Assembly: GCF_025399795.1 (NCBI RefSeq)
Contig: NZ_JAODTZ010000012.1
Span: 146,150-210,149 of the forward strand
Direction: 5' to 3'
Origin: Streptomyces rhizosphaerihabitans
GTDB lineage: Bacteria > Actinomycetota > Actinomycetes > Streptomycetales > Streptomycetaceae
DNA: 64,000 bases
Each line of letters opens with the position of its first letter. Positions within the stretch are counted from its first letter, which is position 1. Below are positions 34,134-43,125 of the stretch, piece by piece. Position numbers and translations under genes: made by a program. The notes beneath the pieces were generated by a model. The model made no database searches. It worked only from the letters and a program-made list of their open reading frames with translations, and was not told the DNA's origin.

Positions 34134-35429
34134 GTGAGTGAGACGAAGACCCCTGCCCTTCAATACCGCATCGACGGCCCGGAAGACGCCCCGGTCCTCA
34201 TACTCGGACCTTCGCTCGGCACCACATGGCACATGTGGGACAGGCAGGTCCCGGAGCTCGCGAAGAGCTGGCGGGTCTTCCGTTTCGACCTGCCGGGACA
34301 CGGCGGAGCCCCCGCCTACCCGGCCGGATCGGTGGCCGAACTCGCCGGGCGGCTGCTCGCCACGCTCGACCGGCTCGGCATCCAGCGATTCGGGTACGCG
34401 GGCTGTGCGTTCGGCGGGGCCCTCGGGATCGAGCTGGCGCTGCGCCGTCCGGAGCGGGTCGCCTGCCTCGCCCTGATCGCGGCCTCGCCCCGCTTCGGCA
34501 CGCCCGACGAGTTCCGGCAGCGCGGAGTGATCGTGAGGTCGAACGGCCTCGACCCGATCGCCCGTACCTCGCCCGAACGCTGGTTCACAGGCGGCTTCGC
34601 CGCGGCCCAGCCCGCGATCACCGAGTGGGCCGTGCAGATGGTGCGCACCACCGACCCCGGCTGCTACATCGCGGCCTGCGAGGCGCTCGCCGCCTTCGAC
34701 GTGCGGGCAGAACTGGGCATGGTGGGTGTGCCCACCCTCGTCCTGGCCGGCTCCGACGACCAGGTCACCGGGCCCGCGGAGGCGCGCACACTGGTCGCCG
34801 GGATACCGGACGCCCGCCTCGCGGTCGTCCCTGGTGCCTCGCACCTGGTTCCCGTGGAGCAGCCCGCCGCCGTCACGGATCTGCTCGTACGGCACTTCTC
34901 CGGCGCCTGGCAGCCCGCCTTCGACTCGTCCACCGGCCAGATGGCGATCCAGGCCGCGCCGGCCTACCCCGTGCAGGCCGCCCCGCCGCCGGTCGCGCCC
35001 TTCGCCGAGATCGGCCCGGCACCGGTACCGCCCGAGACCCTGGAGCGGCCGGATCCGTACGAGATCGGCATCAAGGTGCGCCGCGAGGTGCTGGGGGACG
35101 CGCACGTCGACCGGGCGCTGGCCTCGGCGGACGAGTTCTCCGGGGACTTCCAGGAGTTCATCACGCGGTACGCGTGGGGCGAGATCTGGGACCGGCCCGG
35201 ACTCGACCGGCGCTCGCGCAGTTGCGTCACGCTGACCGCCCTCGTCGCGGGCGGCCACCTCGACGAGCTCGCCGTCCACACCCGTGCCGCCCTGCGCAAC
35301 GGTCTCACCCCGGTGGAGATCAAGGAGGTACTGCTCCAGGCGGCCGTGTACTGCGGTGTTCCGGCCGCCAACAGCGCCTTCAAGGTGGCGCAGCAGGTCA
35401 TCCGGGAGGAGACCACACCCCAGGAGTGA
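34134..35429 (+). CDS. PcaL-like fusion: alpha/beta hydrolase + carboxymuconolactone decarboxylase
   Basis: 431 residues. Residues 1-265 are an alpha/beta hydrolase like 3-oxoadipate enol-lactonase; residues about 325-425 are a gamma-carboxymuconolactone decarboxylase domain (FITRYAWGEIWDRPGLDRRSRS). A Pro/Ala linker joins them. The nucleophile elbow reads G90-C-A-F-G94, with Ala92 where serine is expected, while the acid and GASHLVPVEQP histidine remain. The first domain may be inactive. No other pca genes are present. TAGCGT at 34122-34127 suggests a leaderless GTG start. Confidence 0.85.
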   Translation: MSETKTPALQYRIDGPEDAPVLILGPSLGTTWHMWDRQVPELAKSWRVFRFDLPGHGGAPAYPAGSVAELAGRLLATLDRLGIQRFGYAGCAFGGALGIELALRRPERVACLALIAASPRFGTPDEFRQRGVIVRSNGLDPIARTSPERWFTGGFAAAQPAITEWAVQMVRTTDPGCYIAACEALAAFDVRAELGMVGVPTLVLAGSDDQVTGPAEARTLVAGIPDARLAVVPGASHLVPVEQPAAVTDLLVRHFSGAWQPAFDSSTGQMAIQAAPAYPVQAAPPPVAPFAEIGPAPVPPETLERPDPYEIGIKVRREVLGDAHVDRALASADEFSGDFQEFITRYAWGEIWDRPGLDRRSRSCVTLTALVAGGHLDELAVHTRAALRNGLTPVEIKEVLLQAAVYCGVPAANSAFKVAQQVIREETTPQE

Positions 35430-35500
35430 TCTTGAGCCTGGTAGTGGGAGCACCCCTCTCGGCAGCCCTCCCCGGCGCCGAGAAGGGGGAGGATGGACCC

Positions 35501-36136
35501 ATGAAGCTCACGAAGAAGTCGCATGCCTGCATTCGACTCGAGAAGGACGGGCGTGTGCTCGTCATCGACCCGGGGACCTTCACGGAGGAGGACGCGGCCG
35601 TCGGAGCGGACGCGATCCTGGTCACGCACGAGCACCTCGACCACTTCAACGAGGACCGCCTTCGGGCCGGCATGGAGGCCAACCCGGCGGCGGAGATCTG
35701 GACGCTGCGGTCGGTGGCGGAGCAGGTCTCCGCCGCCTTCCCCGGCCGGGTGCACACCGTCGGCCACGGTGACACGTTCACCGCCGCCGGTTTCGACGTC
35801 CAGGCGCACGGCGAGCTGCACGCGGTGATCCATCCGGACATCCCGCGCATCACCAACGTCGGCTTTCTCGTCGACGGCGGGCGCGTCTTCCACCCCGGCG
35901 ACGCCCTCACCGTCCCTGACCAGCCGGTCGAGACGCTGATGCTCCCGGTCATGGCCCCGTGGAACAAGATCTCCGAGGTCATCGAGTACGTCCGTGAGGT
36001 CAAGCCGCAACGCGCGTACGACATCCACGACGCCCTGCTCACGGACCTCGCCCGGCCGATCTACGACCGTCAGATCGGCGCTCTCGGCGGCGCCGAGCAC
36101 CTGCGGCTCACGCCGGGAGCGTCGGCGGAGATCTGA
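35501..36136 (+). CDS. Metallo-beta-lactamase-fold hydrolase (UlaG-like)
   Basis: 211 residues after GGGGGAGGATG. Metal motif VTHEHLDHF, then HPGDALTV and a final AYDIHDALL provide the usual His/Asp set; GRVLVIDPGTF precedes them. The family hydrolyses lactones or phosphodiesters; the substrate is unknown. It follows the PcaL-like gene by 71 bp and may share its transcript. Confidence 0.88.
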   Translation: MKLTKKSHACIRLEKDGRVLVIDPGTFTEEDAAVGADAILVTHEHLDHFNEDRLRAGMEANPAAEIWTLRSVAEQVSAAFPGRVHTVGHGDTFTAAGFDVQAHGELHAVIHPDIPRITNVGFLVDGGRVFHPGDALTVPDQPVETLMLPVMAPWNKISEVIEYVREVKPQRAYDIHDALLTDLARPIYDRQIGALGGAEHLRLTPGASAEI

Positions 36137-36248
36137 GCCGCCCGTGCGTGAACCCGTGCTGCTCCCGCCGGGTCTCCATGATCGAACGGCTCGCCCCGGC
36201 AGGCCGGCCAGGCGGCGAGGGGCGGACCAGGTGTCTTCGGCGGACGCG

Positions 36249-36271
36249 TTGTCGTACCCGCCCGGTAGGTT
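36249..36271 (+). promoter_or_regulatory. RecA-NDp-type promoter of xthA, leaderless
   Basis: TTGTCGTAC (36249-36257), eight bases, TAGGTT (36266-36271): the TTGTCR-N11-TANNNT layout of PafBC-type damage promoters. The -10 ends 7 bp before the ATG at 36279, so the transcript would have no leader; no ribosome site is seen. Confidence 0.65.
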
Positions 36272-36278
36272 GTGAGAC

Positions 36279-37058
36279 ATGCGCATCGCCACCTGGAACG
36301 TGAACTCGATCACCGCCCGTCTCCCGAGGGTGCTGGCCTGGCTGGAGAGCAGTGGCACGGACGTGCTGTGCCTCCAGGAGGCCAAGGTCGCCGCCGAGCA
36401 GTTCCCGACCGAACAGCTGCGCGAGCTGGGCTACGAGGCGGCCGTGCACGCCACGGGACGGTGGAACGGCGTGGCGGTGATCTCCCGAGTCGGCCTGGAG
36501 GACGTGGTCAAGGGCCTGCCCGGCGGCCCCGCGTACGAGGGGGCGGAGGAACCCCGGGCCGTCTCCGCGACCTGCGGACCGGTCCGCGTCTGGTCGGTGT
36601 ACGTGCCGAACGGCCGTGAGGTGGACCACGCCCACTACGCGTACAAGCTCCAGTGGTTCGAGGCCCTGCGGGCCGCGGTGGCGGGGGACGCGGCGGGCGG
36701 CCGGCCGTTCGCGGTGCTGGGGGACTACAACGTGGCGCCGACGGACGACGACGTCTACGACGTGGCCGCGTTCGAGGGCCTGACCCATGTCACTCCGGCC
36801 GAGCGTGCCGCACTGGCCGCCCTGCGCGAGGAGGGGCTGACGGACGTGGTCCCGCGCCCCCTCAAGTACGAGCACCCGTTCACGTACTGGGACTACCGCC
36901 AGCTCTGCTTCCCGAAGAACCGCGGCATGCGCATCGACCTGGTCTACGGCAACGAAGCGTTCTCGACGGCGGTCAAGGACGCGTACGTCGACCGCGAGGA
37001 GCGCAAGGGCAAGGGCGCCTCGGACCACGCACCGGTCGTCGTGGACCTGGACGTCTAG
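36279..37058 (+). CDS. xthA: Exodeoxyribonuclease III
   Basis: 259 residues of the ExoIII/AP endonuclease family: RIATWNVNSITARL with Asn7, LCLQEAK with the metal-binding Glu, VYVPNGREVDH, GDYNVAP with Asp/Asn, MRIDLVYG and the terminal SDHAPVVVDL with the catalytic His. It cuts abasic sites and trims 3' ends in base-excision repair. The promoter directly upstream fits DNA-damage control. Confidence 0.95.
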   Translation: MRIATWNVNSITARLPRVLAWLESSGTDVLCLQEAKVAAEQFPTEQLRELGYEAAVHATGRWNGVAVISRVGLEDVVKGLPGGPAYEGAEEPRAVSATCGPVRVWSVYVPNGREVDHAHYAYKLQWFEALRAAVAGDAAGGRPFAVLGDYNVAPTDDDVYDVAAFEGLTHVTPAERAALAALREEGLTDVVPRPLKYEHPFTYWDYRQLCFPKNRGMRIDLVYGNEAFSTAVKDAYVDREERKGKGASDHAPVVVDLDV

Positions 37059-37278
37059 AAGGGGCCCGGCCTCAAGCCGCCGCTGCCGGCCCCGCAGCCC
37101 TCAGCCGTGGGCAAGGGTGCGCCCCGCCCGGTCGGGGAAGGAATGTGGTGAGGCCCGGGCGGTGATCCGATGGGCATCATGATTCGCCCGATTCCGTGAT
37201 CAACTGCCGCAAGCTACATTTTGTTCACATGCCGGGAACGCGGAGCTTCGGCGATCGCACCCCACGGAGAGGCCGGTC

Positions 37279-37719
37279 ATGAACATCCCCTTCTTGGACA
37301 AGTGGCTCAAGCGGCATCCGGTGCGGCGGGAACGGGGCCTCGCCGCCGCCTTCGAGGACGATCCGGCGGGTGTCGCCGAGTTGCTCTCCGAGTGTGAACT
37401 GCTCCGCTCCCAGGCCGCGGCCGTCGGCCTCGAACTGGACGACACCCCGGCCTCGTTGGTGGCGCTCGACCAGCTCCTGCCGCTGTGGCGCGACGACCCC
37501 GAGGCGCTGCCCTGGCTCGGCAACGACGCGGGCCTCTACCTCGGCACGGTCGTGGTGCGCACGGTGCCGGGTGCCGCCTGGCATGTCTGGCCCGGTGGCA
37601 GTCCGGCGGTCCGGCTTCCCTCGGGCCGTGAGATCCCGGTCGTCGAGGCAGGCCTCGACTGGGCCGTACAGGGCGTCCCCGAGCTGTCCCAGATGTATGC
37701 CGAGGCCGCGGAGGCCTGA
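37279..37719 (+). CDS. DUF6278-type protein
   Basis: 146 residues from an ATG with GGAGAGG upstream. FLDKWLKRHPVRRERGLAAAFEDDP and a conserved GLDWAVQGVPELSQMYAEA end are typical of a streptomycete-restricted family that I place in DUF6278 from memory. No catalytic motif is evident; two tryptophan-rich stretches (LPLWRDDPEALPWLG, AWHVWPGG) stand out. Function unknown. Confidence 0.8.
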   Translation: MNIPFLDKWLKRHPVRRERGLAAAFEDDPAGVAELLSECELLRSQAAAVGLELDDTPASLVALDQLLPLWRDDPEALPWLGNDAGLYLGTVVVRTVPGAAWHVWPGGSPAVRLPSGREIPVVEAGLDWAVQGVPELSQMYAEAAEA

Positions 37720-37881
37720 AGTGCCTGAAGCGGCATCGGGGGGATCTCCCGGAGTAGCGTGATCCGCTCGCCGTCCGGCCTCAAATACGGTTAATTGCCC
37801 TGTGTGCGTGTCGTCCCTCAAGTGCTGATCTGCGTCGATAGTTTGCGCTGACCGACACAGCTGAGAGTGGGCAGGTCCGCA

Positions 37882-38031
37882 ATGGCCGTCGATCCGTTGA
37901 TCGAGCCGCACGACGTCAACACGTACTTCGGGGAGCCGCATGTTCCGCAGGGCGTCGACCTCACCGTCGGCAAGCGAGAGGTGGTCGTGATCACGGGACC
38001 CTCGGGGTCCAGATTCTCAACTGCCGAGTGA
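37882..38031 (+). pseudogene. Amino-acid ABC transporter ATPase, N-terminal remnant
   Basis: 49 codons: VNTYFGEPHVPQGVDLTV, REVVVITGPSGS, then the Walker A motif breaks up as RFSTAE and a TGA. Expected is GPSGSGKST. It resembles the start of glutamate-type (GluA) ABC ATPases. Everything after Walker A is lost, and a different short ORF begins at the stop. The upstream promoter region may survive. Confidence 0.7.
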
Positions 38032-38174
38032 GGCACGGGAATCGGCGTGCGGCCCGGCCGTGGGCGTGCGAGCGCGCACGCCTCACCGCCGGTGGCAAGT
38101 CGGCTCGACCGTACGACGATCGTGCTCCACGCGGGGACGACGCGCCGCGCCCGGCCGCCCGGGAGCAGCCACTG

Positions 38175-38486
38175 ATGTCCGTGCCTGCGGTGGTGATTCT
38201 CCTGGTACCGGGGACGCGGCAGGGGGCCGTGCCCTTCACGTACGAAGACTTCCTCGGCGCTGGGAAGCTGATCGCGTCGATCCTGGACTACGATTTGCCG
38301 TTCATCCCCGTGGTGACGGTCATCGCGCCGGTCTGTATCGGGATGTGTGTGCTGCTCTCCTGGTTCGCCCCGCGGGCGAACGGGTGGGAGCGGCGCAGTC
38401 CCGAGACCGAGGCCGTGGACGTGGCTCCGGCCGAACCAGGGACGCTGCTGCCGGGTGGGGTACCCCCCACAGCCCCGAGACTGTAG
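38175..38486 (+). CDS. Short ORF with one membrane helix
   Basis: In frame from ATG 38175 (an earlier GTG at 38028 overlaps the remnant's stop) the sequence reads YEDFLGAGKLIASILDYDLPFIPVVTVIAPVCIGMCVLLSWFA, one or two membrane segments, and then an acidic tail. The last codons run into a palindromic element (38453-38493). It may be the end of a lost membrane protein. No family recognised. Confidence 0.35.
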   Translation: MSVPAVVILLVPGTRQGAVPFTYEDFLGAGKLIASILDYDLPFIPVVTVIAPVCIGMCVLLSWFAPRANGWERRSPETEAVDVAPAEPGTLLPGGVPPTAPRL

Positions 38487-38493
38487 GGGGAGC
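38453..38493 (-). mobile_element. Tiny palindromic element, third copy (inverted)
   Basis: Read on the minus strand: GCTCCCCCT, a middle with CTCGGGGC, then GGGGGGTACCCC. The layout is that of the elements at 9401 and 26525. It lies between the end of a short ORF and the convergent X-Pro-peptidase-like gene and may act as a bidirectional terminator. GCTGCTG and CAGCAGC flank it. Confidence 0.5.
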
Positions 38494-38534
38494 AGCAGCT
38501 CACAGGGCCAGGCCCGGCCGGCGGCAGCCGGAGA

Positions 38535-40115
38535 TCACTGCTCGCGCAGGGGCACCGACACGAAGGACGGGTCGTGCTCCGGCGAGGAGAAGGTCAGCTG
38601 CGCGCCGGACGGGTTGTGCTCGATGTAGAGCGGGTCGACCGTGTCGACGACCAGGGCGAGACGATGCCCTGCCGGGACGTCGTAGGCCGTGGAGAACAGG
38701 TCCAGGTCCACACCGAACGGCTCGCCGGGCGTCTGCCCGTGGAAGGTGTACGGTGCGTTGCTTACCAGCTTGCCGAGGCCGAGCGGGCCCACGTCGTAGA
38801 GGTAGGCGACGAGGGTGCCGCTCTCCTTGGTCCCGGTGACCGTGGTGTGCAGCCTGACGGTGCCGCGTATGTGCTGGGCGCTCTCGTACCGCTCCGACTG
38901 CCACACCGCGGCCCAGTAGCGCGGCAGCAGCGGGATCGAGGCCATCGGCGGAATCCGCGTGAGCTGGTCGAGGATGCTGGACAGGAAGATGACCCCGCCG
39001 TCCGCGCCCGAGTCGACGTTCGTGTGGATCCTGGTGGTGCCCCCGAGGGCGATCTTCCTCGTGGTCGCGCCGAGCGACTTCCAGTCCGGGTAGCCCTCGT
39101 AGCCGCCCGTGGAACGGGACTTGATCTGTACCGGCTGTTCGCCGTCGACGCCGTTGTCCTTGCCCGCCAGATAGCGGTCGAACCAGCGACCGGTGTCGGT
39201 CCACACGTCGTTGGGGAGTCCGAACAGGCCGGTGATCTCCGGGGTGGCGTGGTCACCCGGGCGGAGCTCCAGCCGCTTGGGCCCGGTCAGTTCCCCGTAG
39301 AACTTCGCGTACTGGTTGGGCGAGAAGACCGTGTCGCCCCAGGCGTTGGCCATGAAGACGGCGGCGCCGTTCTTGTTGAGCTGGTCGACGTAGGTCTCGG
39401 GGGAACGTTTCTTCCCCCAGTCGATCAGATCCTGCTCCTTCGCCAGGTTCGAGGCGAAGAAGTCCTTGAACACCTGCTGGGTCTCGGCGCTGGGACGGCC
39501 GACGATGTTTCCGACGCCGTCCAACAGGGCGGCCGCCTGGACGTGTTCGGTACGGCCGGAGTAGATGGACTCGGTCAGGTCCCCCCAGCCGCTCAGCGCG
39601 GCGACCGCCTTGATGCGCTTGTCGTGCGCGGCGGCGAGCAGGCTGATTCCGGCGCCGTACGAGACGCCCGCCACGCCGACCTTCGCCGCGTCGGCAGGGG
39701 TGTTGGCGAGCGCCCAGTCGATCACCTTGGACACGTCGGCGGTGTCACGGGGGCCCGCGACGTCGATCTCCCCGCCCGACTGCCAGAAGCCGCGGACGTT
39801 GTAACTGACCACCACATAGCCGGAGTTCGCCAGCTTCTGGGCCTGTGCGAGGTACTCGACCTGCGGCAGGCCCCAGCTCGTGGGCAGCACGATGAGCGGG
39901 TAGGCGCGGGTGCCGTCGGCTCCCGCGGGGGTGACGACGTTGGCTTTGAGGACCGTGCCGCCGTCACCGGAGATGTCGACGAAGCGGACACCGTTCGTGC
40001 CGGTGGCTGCCTGGGCGGCGGGCGCGAGGCCCAGGCCCGCCGCGGCGATCAGCGTCGCGGAGACGGCACCGACGGCGGATGTGCGCAGGGCGTTGCGGTT
40101 GCGACCGTGTCCCAC
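38535..40115 (-). CDS. Secreted alpha/beta hydrolase, X-Pro dipeptidyl-peptidase (S15) type
   Basis: 526 residues from GTG 40115, with GGAG 8 nt upstream; the earlier GTG 40130 overlaps the ribosome site. A Sec signal peptide ends at about AAQA (36). Nucleophile elbow GVSYGAG with Ser152, a lid region, and a C-terminal jelly-roll (VRLHTTVTGTKESGTLVAYLYDV) are as in S15 peptidases and cocaine-esterase-like enzymes. It probably cleaves peptides or esters outside the cell. Two ACCCG(A/T)CGGTAA repeats lie 33-80 bp upstream. Confidence 0.9.
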   Translation of the reverse strand: MGHGRNRNALRTSAVGAVSATLIAAAGLGLAPAAQAATGTNGVRFVDISGDGGTVLKANVVTPAGADGTRAYPLIVLPTSWGLPQVEYLAQAQKLANSGYVVVSYNVRGFWQSGGEIDVAGPRDTADVSKVIDWALANTPADAAKVGVAGVSYGAGISLLAAAHDKRIKAVAALSGWGDLTESIYSGRTEHVQAAALLDGVGNIVGRPSAETQQVFKDFFASNLAKEQDLIDWGKKRSPETYVDQLNKNGAAVFMANAWGDTVFSPNQYAKFYGELTGPKRLELRPGDHATPEITGLFGLPNDVWTDTGRWFDRYLAGKDNGVDGEQPVQIKSRSTGGYEGYPDWKSLGATTRKIALGGTTRIHTNVDSGADGGVIFLSSILDQLTRIPPMASIPLLPRYWAAVWQSERYESAQHIRGTVRLHTTVTGTKESGTLVAYLYDVGPLGLGKLVSNAPYTFHGQTPGEPFGVDLDLFSTAYDVPAGHRLALVVDTVDPLYIEHNPSGAQLTFSSPEHDPSFVSVPLREQ

Positions 40116-40147
40116 CGGGTCACTCCTCACTCGATCAGTGCAAAGTG

Positions 40148-40193
40148 ACCCGACGGTAACCTCGGCGGCATACTTGAAGTAACCCGTCGGTAA
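40148..40193. promoter_or_regulatory. Repeat pair ACCCGWCGGTAA upstream of the S15 gene
   Basis: ACCCGACGGTAA at 40148-40159 and ACCCGTCGGTAA at 40182-40193, same orientation, 34 bp apart (about three helical turns). They sit where a promoter of the S15-type gene should be. The regulator is unknown. Confidence 0.4.
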
Positions 40194-40333
40194 GTTACGT
40201 GCGGGTAACGATTGTTGAAGTGTTCATTTCATTACCAGGAGCCTCGCCGGTATCTGCTCGCACGGACGGCCGGAAAGCGTCGGTGCCAGGGTGGCCGGAG
40301 GTCGGGCGTGCCGGTCGTCAGGCGCGCCAGGCC

Positions 40334-41146
40334 TCATGTACGCCGACGCGGCCGGGGCGTGGCCGGCTTCGCCGCCGACTCCTCGTCCGGCTTGGGGTCC
40401 GATGCCGGGTCCAGTGCCGGTGGCGTCGGCAGCGGGGTCTGGGCGGCGCGGGTGACGTCCGCGACGACCTCGACGACGTCGGGGCCGTACGCCTGGGAGT
40501 TCACGACCTTCAGGAGCAGGACGAAGCTGCTGCCGCCGTGCTTGCGGGCGAGACGCGTGTGGTTGCGGGCGAGATAGCGGGTCGCCGCCTGGTTGGTGAT
40601 CGCGCGCTGGCCGCAGAAGAGGAAGACCGGTCTCACGTCACGGCTCTGGCCGGCGGTGAGCCGGGCGAGGATCACGTACTCGGCCTTGCCCGACTCCAGG
40701 CGGTAGCGCTCGCTGCCGATCTGGAAGGCGCCCCGGTCGGGCCCCGGTTCGGAGTCGACGTTGACATGTATGCCGGGCAGCAGGGAGTGCAGATGCGCGG
40801 CCATGCGCCGGTTCGACGCCGGCCCGCCCACACAGAACTCCGTCCGCTCGCCGAAACCCTGCTGGGTCGCGTCGTGCGCGATGACCTGGGCGTGCGCGCC
40901 GCAGTCCTTGATCAGTGCGGACAGTTCGAGGAGTGCGAACACGTCGTGGCGCATCACCGTGAGCTCGGGGCCGCCCGCCTCGCGGTTCACCACCAGCAGC
41001 GACTCGGAGTTGTCGGGCAGCCCGAAGAACGCCTGCTTGCGGCGGAGCTTGCGCCTCCACAGATAGGTGCGGGCGAGCCAGCCGAGCGCGGCACTGATGC
41101 CGGCCGCCAGGACGCCGAGGACGATGTTGCGCACGTCGTCAGTCAT
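40334..41146 (-). CDS. Membrane-anchored protein of unknown function
   Basis: 270 residues from ATG 41146. One N-terminal helix (NIVLGVLAAGISAALGWLA) followed by a basic stretch (WRRKLRRK) places the bulk in the cytosol. The domain (about 45-225) contains VVNREAGGPELTVMRHDVFALLEL and LFCGQRAITNQAATRYLARNH, and the tail is Pro/Asp/Lys-rich. I do not recognise a characterised family. Confidence 0.8.
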   Translation of the reverse strand: MTDDVRNIVLGVLAAGISAALGWLARTYLWRRKLRRKQAFFGLPDNSESLLVVNREAGGPELTVMRHDVFALLELSALIKDCGAHAQVIAHDATQQGFGERTEFCVGGPASNRRMAAHLHSLLPGIHVNVDSEPGPDRGAFQIGSERYRLESGKAEYVILARLTAGQSRDVRPVFLFCGQRAITNQAATRYLARNHTRLARKHGGSSFVLLLKVVNSQAYGPDVVEVVADVTRAAQTPLPTPPALDPASDPKPDEESAAKPATPRPRRRT

Positions 41147-41249
41147 GTGCGCGCATGCTAGCGGGCCCACGGAACGGTGTTCGAGGGGGCCTGACGCGGG
41201 CATGGCGGTGCAGTTACGCTGCGCAGACGGCTGTTGACTGGAGGTACGG

Positions 41250-43067
41250 ATGCGACGCCCTCTTGCGCGGAATCTGACGGTCTTGGCGGTTTCGGCCGCG
41301 ACGGTGCTGGTCGGTGCGGCGGCGCCACCCGGGGCGCCGGCCGCGGGCACGCTCGCGAGAACGCCCGTCGCGAAGGTGCCCGTCGCGGTCGGCTACGGAG
41401 GCGCCGTCGCGAGCGTCGACGCGGACGCCTCCGCCGCCGGCATCGAGGTGCTGAGGAAGGGCGGCAACGCCGTCGACGCGGCCGTCGCCACGGCGGCGGC
41501 CCTCGGCGTCACCGAGCCCTACTCGTCCGGCATCGGCGGGGGCGGTTACTTCGTCTACTACGACGCCAAGTCCCGAACGGTGCATACGGTCGACGGACGC
41601 GAGACGGCACCCCTGACCGCCGACTCCGGGCTGTTCCTGGAGAACGGCAAGCCGCTCGCCTTCGCGGACGCCGTCACCAGCGGGCTGAGCGTGGGCACAC
41701 CGGGCACGCCCGCCACCTGACAGACCGCGCTGGACGCGTGGGGCAGCAGACGCCTGGGCGCCGTCCTGAAGCCTGCCGAGCGCATCGCACGCGCCGGATT
41801 CACGGTCGACGCGACCTTCCGTTCGCAGACCGAGTTGAACCAGGACCGCTTCAAGAACTTCCCCGACACCGCGAAGCTCTTTCTGCCCGGCGGCTCGCTG
41901 CCGGTCGTCGGATCGACCTTCAAGAACCCCGATCTGGCCCGCACGTACGAGGAGTTGGGCAGGAAGGGAACGGGCGCGGTCTACGCCGGTGACCTCGGCC
42001 GGGAGATCGTCGACACCGTCGACAAGCCGCCCGTGGACCCGGCGTCCGGCTACAACGCCCGGCCAGGCAAGCTGTCCCTGAAGGACCTCGCGGCGTACGA
42101 GGCGAAGCGCCAGGCGCCCACCAGGACCTCGTACCGCGGACTGAACGTCTACTCGATCGCGCCCTCCTCCTCCGGCGGCACGACCGTCGGCGAGGCGCTC
42201 AACATCCTTGAGAAGACGGACCTTTCGAAGGCGAGCGAGGCGCAGTACCTGCACCACTACATCGAGGCGAGCCGGATCGCGTTCGCGGACCGGGGCCGCT
42301 GGGTGGGCGACCCGGCCTTCGAGGACGTACCCACCAAGGGCCTTCTCTCGCAGAAGTACGCGGACGGGCGGGCCTGCCTCATCAAGGACGACGCGGTGCT
42401 GACGAGCCCGCTCGCACCCGGCGACCCGAGCGGTCCCGCCGCCTGCACCACCGCCGGGACGGCCGCCCCGACGACGTACGAGGGCGAGAACACGACCCAT
42501 CTGACGGTGGCCGACAAGTGGGGCAACGTCGTCGCCTACACACTGACCATCGAGCAGACCGGCGGCAGCGGCATCACCGTCCCGGGACGCGGCTTCCTCC
42601 TCAACAACGAGCTGACGGACTTCTCCCTCGCGCCGGCCAACCCGGCCGTGCACGACCCCAATCTGCCGGGTCCCGGCAAGCGCCCGCGCTCGTCGATCTC
42701 GCCGACCATCGTGCTCGACCGGTACGGCAAGCCCGTCGTGGCGCTCGGTTCGCCGGGCGGCGCGAGCATCATCACGACCGTTCTGCAGACACTGACCGAG
42801 TTCGTCGACCGGGGTCTCCCGCTGGTCGACGCGATCGCCACGCCACGCGCCAGCCAGCGCAACGCCGCCCAGACCGAGCTCGAACCCGGCCTGTACGACA
42901 GCCCGTTGAGGGCGCAGCTCGAAGCCATCGGCCACTCCTTCAAGGTGAACCCGGAGATCGGCGCGGCAACGGGCGTCCAGCGCCTCGCGAACGGCAAGTG
43001 GCTGGCCGCGGCGGAGACGGTCCGGCGGGGCGGAGGATCGGCCATGGTCGTGCGGCCCGCTCCGTAG
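41250..43067 (+). pseudogene. ggt: Gamma-glutamyltransferase interrupted by in-frame TGA
   Basis: One frame of 605 codons encodes a complete secreted GGT: signal peptide (1-32), large subunit, autocleavage site at ENTTHLTVAD with nucleophile T415, GGGFLLNNE-like GRGFLLNNELTDFS, and SPGGASIITTVLQ. Codon 157 is TGA (41718-41720) in GTPAT-stop-QTALDAWG, where family members have Trp (TGG). No other damage is seen, so this is a young nonsense mutation, a sequencing error or read-through. GGAGGT precedes the ATG. Confidence 0.85.
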
Positions 43068-43125
43068 CGCTCGTGCCGCGGGGCCGGAACGCCCTTCCGC
43101 CTCGCGGCGGTCGACGCCCGGGCGG

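Noticed and set aside
34134..36136. Beta-ketoadipate (pca) operon
   Set aside because: Only the fused PcaL-like protein is present, with its catalytic Ser missing; pcaGHBIJF genes are absent.
41718..41720. TGA in ggt as a selenocysteine codon
   Set aside because: Family members have Trp here, not Cys or Sec; I see no SECIS-like hairpin or selenoprotein genes. Nonsense mutation or read-through is simpler.
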